Assembly (NCBI GenBank): GCA_002729015.1
Contig: PBVO01000042.1
Location: 2,478 to 10,193, forward strand
DNA from: Candidatus Poribacteria bacterium
Lineage (GTDB): Bacteria; Poribacteria; WGA-4E; UBA9662
Direction: 5' to 3'
DNA length: 7,716 bases
A program made the position numbers and the translations under genes. Below the pieces are notes generated by a model. It ran no database searches. It saw only the letters and a list, made by a program, of their open reading frames with translations, and was not told the DNA's origin. Shown one piece after another: positions 5,642 to 7,716 of the stretch. Positions within the stretch are counted from its first letter, which is position 1, and each line of letters begins with the position of its first letter.

Positions 5642-7716
5642 ATGATACTACCGTTACCATTTGCTTGGTGGATCGTACCCGTCGGTTCTATTATTTCTTT
5701 GTTGTTTGCCTACATTTTCTATCGCGAGGTGATGAAGCAAAGTGAAGGAACACCAGCCATGGTGGAGATAGCACAAGTCGTTCGAGAAGGAGCTATGGCC
5801 TATCTCAATCAACAGTATAAAGTCGTTGGTGTGGTTTTTTTTCTACTATGTGTCATATTTCTAATTATGGCTTTTGGTCTAGAAGCTCAAAATAAAGTTG
5901 TCCCCTTTGCATTTCTAACGGGTGGTTTTTTCTCAGGTCTTTGTGGCTTTTTAGGTATGAAAACGGCGACTAATGCATCAGCTCGAACAGCTTGTGCAGC
6001 TCAAAGCAGTCTCAACAATGGGCTTCGAATTGCCTTTCGAGCGGGAGCTGTTATGGGTCTAGTTGTAGTCGGTTTTGCATTACTTGACATCGCTGCTTGG
6101 TTGTTGATCCTTTATTATCTGTTTCCAAAGATTTTTCCAGGTTTTCTAGCTGAGAATCCTCTACCACAAATAACTGTTATCATGCTGAGTTTCGGAATGG
6201 GAGCTTCAACACAAGCTTTGTTTGCTCGTGTCGGTGGTGGTATTTATACGAAGGCTGCGGATGTAGGAGCTGATTTGGTAGGTAAAGTGGAAGCTGGTAT
6301 TCCTGAAGATGACCCTCGTAACCCAGCCGTTATAGCTGACAGCGTAGGTGATAACGTTGGAGATGTGGCTGGTATGGGGGCAGATTTATACGAATCTTAT
6401 GCTGGGTCAATACTTGCCACCGCAGCTCTAGGTGTGGCAGCTGTAGCAGCTAAAGATTACACCAATGTTGAATTACAATTAAAATATCTTTCCGCCCCTA
6501 TGATTTTGGCGGGTTTAGGAGCCATATTATCAATTATTGGTATTTATCTAGTTCGTACTAAAGAAGGGGCGACGATGAAGCAACTAATGAGTGCTTTGAA
6601 TCTTGGTATTAACTTTAGCTCAGTTGCCATTGCAGTAGCTGCTGCACTAGTTCTTCACTATCTCGATTTACCCAATAAGTGGCAGGTTTGGGCAGCTATT
6701 GTTACTGGATTAACCGCAGGACTAATTATTGGAAAAGTAACTGAAATTTTCACCTCCCACGATTATGCACCAACCAGGGGCATTGCCAAACAATCAAGCT
6801 CTGGGCCAGCAACGGTGATTATTGAAGGAGTAGCAGTTGGAATGGAATCTACTGCTATACCGGTAATCACCATTGTAATTGCAATTGGACTTAGCTTTTA
6901 TATTCCTGGTGGGGCAACTGAACCGCTAATGGGTCTTTATGGAGTAGGTATCGCGGCCGTAGGAATGCTAGCTACGTTAGGAATTACGCTAGCAACTGAT
7001 GCTTACGGTCCAATTGCTGATAATGCTGGTGGAAATGCTGAAATGGCTCAGCTAGATCCTGAAGTCCGTCATCGTACTGACCAACTGGATTCACTTGGTA
7101 ATACGACTGCTGCTACCGGCAAAGGCTTTGCTATCGGATCTGCTGCTTTGACGGCCTTAGCCTTATTAGCAGCCTATATTGAGGAAATTCGTTATGGCCT
7201 AATCCACTCAGCGCATCAAGATGTATTAAACATTCCGGGTGTTGGTCCAGTCGAAACCTTGAAGGTCACAATACCACAATTCATGACTTACTACGACGTA
7301 ACGCTGATGAATCCCAAAGTATTAGTCGGCCTATTTTCTGGTTCGGTGATATCATTCTACTTTTGTGCTTTGACTATGAAAGCTGTTGGACGAGCTGCTG
7401 GAGCTATGGTGACAGAGGTTCGTCGACAATTTCAGGAAAAACCCGGTATCATGCAAAGAACTGAAAAACCAGATTACGCTAGGTGTGTCGAAATTTCTAC
7501 AGTTGGCGCACAAAGAGAAATGGTCTACCCAGCATTAATTGCCCTTACAATACCAGTACTTATCGGTCTCTTTTTGGGTGTAGCCGGAGTTTTAGGTCTA
7601 CTAACTGGTGGATTGGCAACGGGTTTTGTTCTAGCAGTTATGATGGCCAATGCCGGCGGTGCATGGGACAATGCTAAAAAGTATGTCGAAACTGGAGAAG
7701 TAGGAGGAAAAGGTTC
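5642..7716 (+). CDS. hppA: Membrane-bound ion-translocating pyrophosphatase, N-terminal 691 codons (3' end outside window)
   Basis: An integral membrane pump that couples hydrolysis of pyrophosphate to export of H+ and/or Na+. The frame has no stop up to the window end, which cuts at GGKG(S), where the family continues towards its last catalytic Asp motif (GDTVGDPxKDT), not seen here. Visible are many hydrophobic helices, the signature [11 protein letters not shown] (207-217), [11 protein letters not shown] (223-233) with SVGDNVGD (234-241), ADLYESY (247-253), [10 protein letters not shown] (395-404), [16 protein letters not shown] (453-468) and REMVYPAL (625-632). [10 protein letters not shown] (486-495) has Ala490 and Gly493 where K+-independent pumps have Lys and Thr, which indicates the K+-dependent subfamily. 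H+ versus Na+ specificity cannot be read safely. Oddities are Ser234 where Asn is common and a long segment, about 514-556, between two helices. The start has an ideal ribosome binding site. It recycles PPi from biosynthesis, but no functional tie to folC is evident. Confidence 0.95.
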   Translation, partial: MILPLPFAWWIVPVGSIISLLFAYIFYREVMKQSEGTPAMVEIAQVVREGAMAYLNQQYKVVGVVFFLLCVIFLIMAFGLEAQNKVVPFAFLTGGFFSGLCGFLGMKTATNASARTACAAQSSLNNGLRIAFRAGAVMGLVVVGFALLDIAAWLLILYYLFPKIFPGFLAENPLPQITVIMLSFGMGASTQALFARVGGGIYTKAADVGADLVGKVEAGIPEDDPRNPAVIADSVGDNVGDVAGMGADLYESYAGSILATAALGVAAVAAKDYTNVELQLKYLSAPMILAGLGAILSIIGIYLVRTKEGATMKQLMSALNLGINFSSVAIAVAAALVLHYLDLPNKWQVWAAIVTGLTAGLIIGKVTEIFTSHDYAPTRGIAKQSSSGPATVIIEGVAVGMESTAIPVITIVIAIGLSFYIPGGATEPLMGLYGVGIAAVGMLATLGITLATDAYGPIADNAGGNAEMAQLDPEVRHRTDQLDSLGNTTAATGKGFAIGSAALTALALLAAYIEEIRYGLIHSAHQDVLNIPGVGPVETLKVTIPQFMTYYDVTLMNPKVLVGLFSGSVISFYFCALTMKAVGRAAGAMVTEVRRQFQEKPGIMQRTEKPDYARCVEISTVGAQREMVYPALIALTIPVLIGLFLGVAGVLGLLTGGLATGFVLAVMMANAGGAWDNAKKYVETGEVGGKG

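Noticed and set aside
7483..7677. Short + frame inside hppA
   Set aside because: Out of frame with the clear pyrophosphatase reading and low-complexity in content; a shadow.

Overview
The window is an ordinary, densely coded bacterial segment with every supported gene on the + strand. In order it holds: the 3' part of an arylsulfatase-type sulfatase (cut off by the window start); a complete CoA-acylating (methyl)malonate-semialdehyde dehydrogenase, mmsA/iolA type; a non-coding gap of 394 bases; glyA (serine hydroxymethyltransferase); folC (folylpolyglutamate/dihydrofolate synthase); and the first ~690 codons of hppA, a membrane-bound ion-pumping pyrophosphatase, which runs off the window end.

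Two transcription blocks are suggested. The sulfatase and mmsA are 22 bases apart and look like the tail of a catabolic operon: desulfation of an organic sulfate ester, plus oxidation of a semialdehyde to an acyl-CoA. The gap at 2581-2974 contains several small hairpins. At its right end is a good sigma70-like promoter (TTGAAA, 17 bases, TAAAAT), followed by a short leader and a Shine-Dalgarno in front of glyA. glyA and folC are 4 bases apart and form a folate/one-carbon pair: GlyA loads one-carbon units onto tetrahydrofolate and FolC adds the glutamate tail. hppA follows 38 bases later with its own strong ribosome binding site. It may be co-transcribed or have its own promoter inside the end of folC.

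Lineage: the FolC sequence style (an ALxYIxxF...EK start, a GxKGKGST nucleotide loop), together with a sulfatase of the heterotrophic marine type, suggests a Chloroflexota bacterium, perhaps SAR202-like. This is recollection of family sequence style, not a search result, and is held with low to moderate confidence. Base composition is moderately AT-rich and looks even across the genes, with no sign of recent transfer.

No mobile element, CRISPR array, tRNA, rRNA, phage gene or undescribed multi-gene system could be supported. The items most worth a second look are a 7-bp hairpin exactly at the glyA/folC junction, the sulfatase-mmsA pairing, and some sequence peculiarities of HppA.
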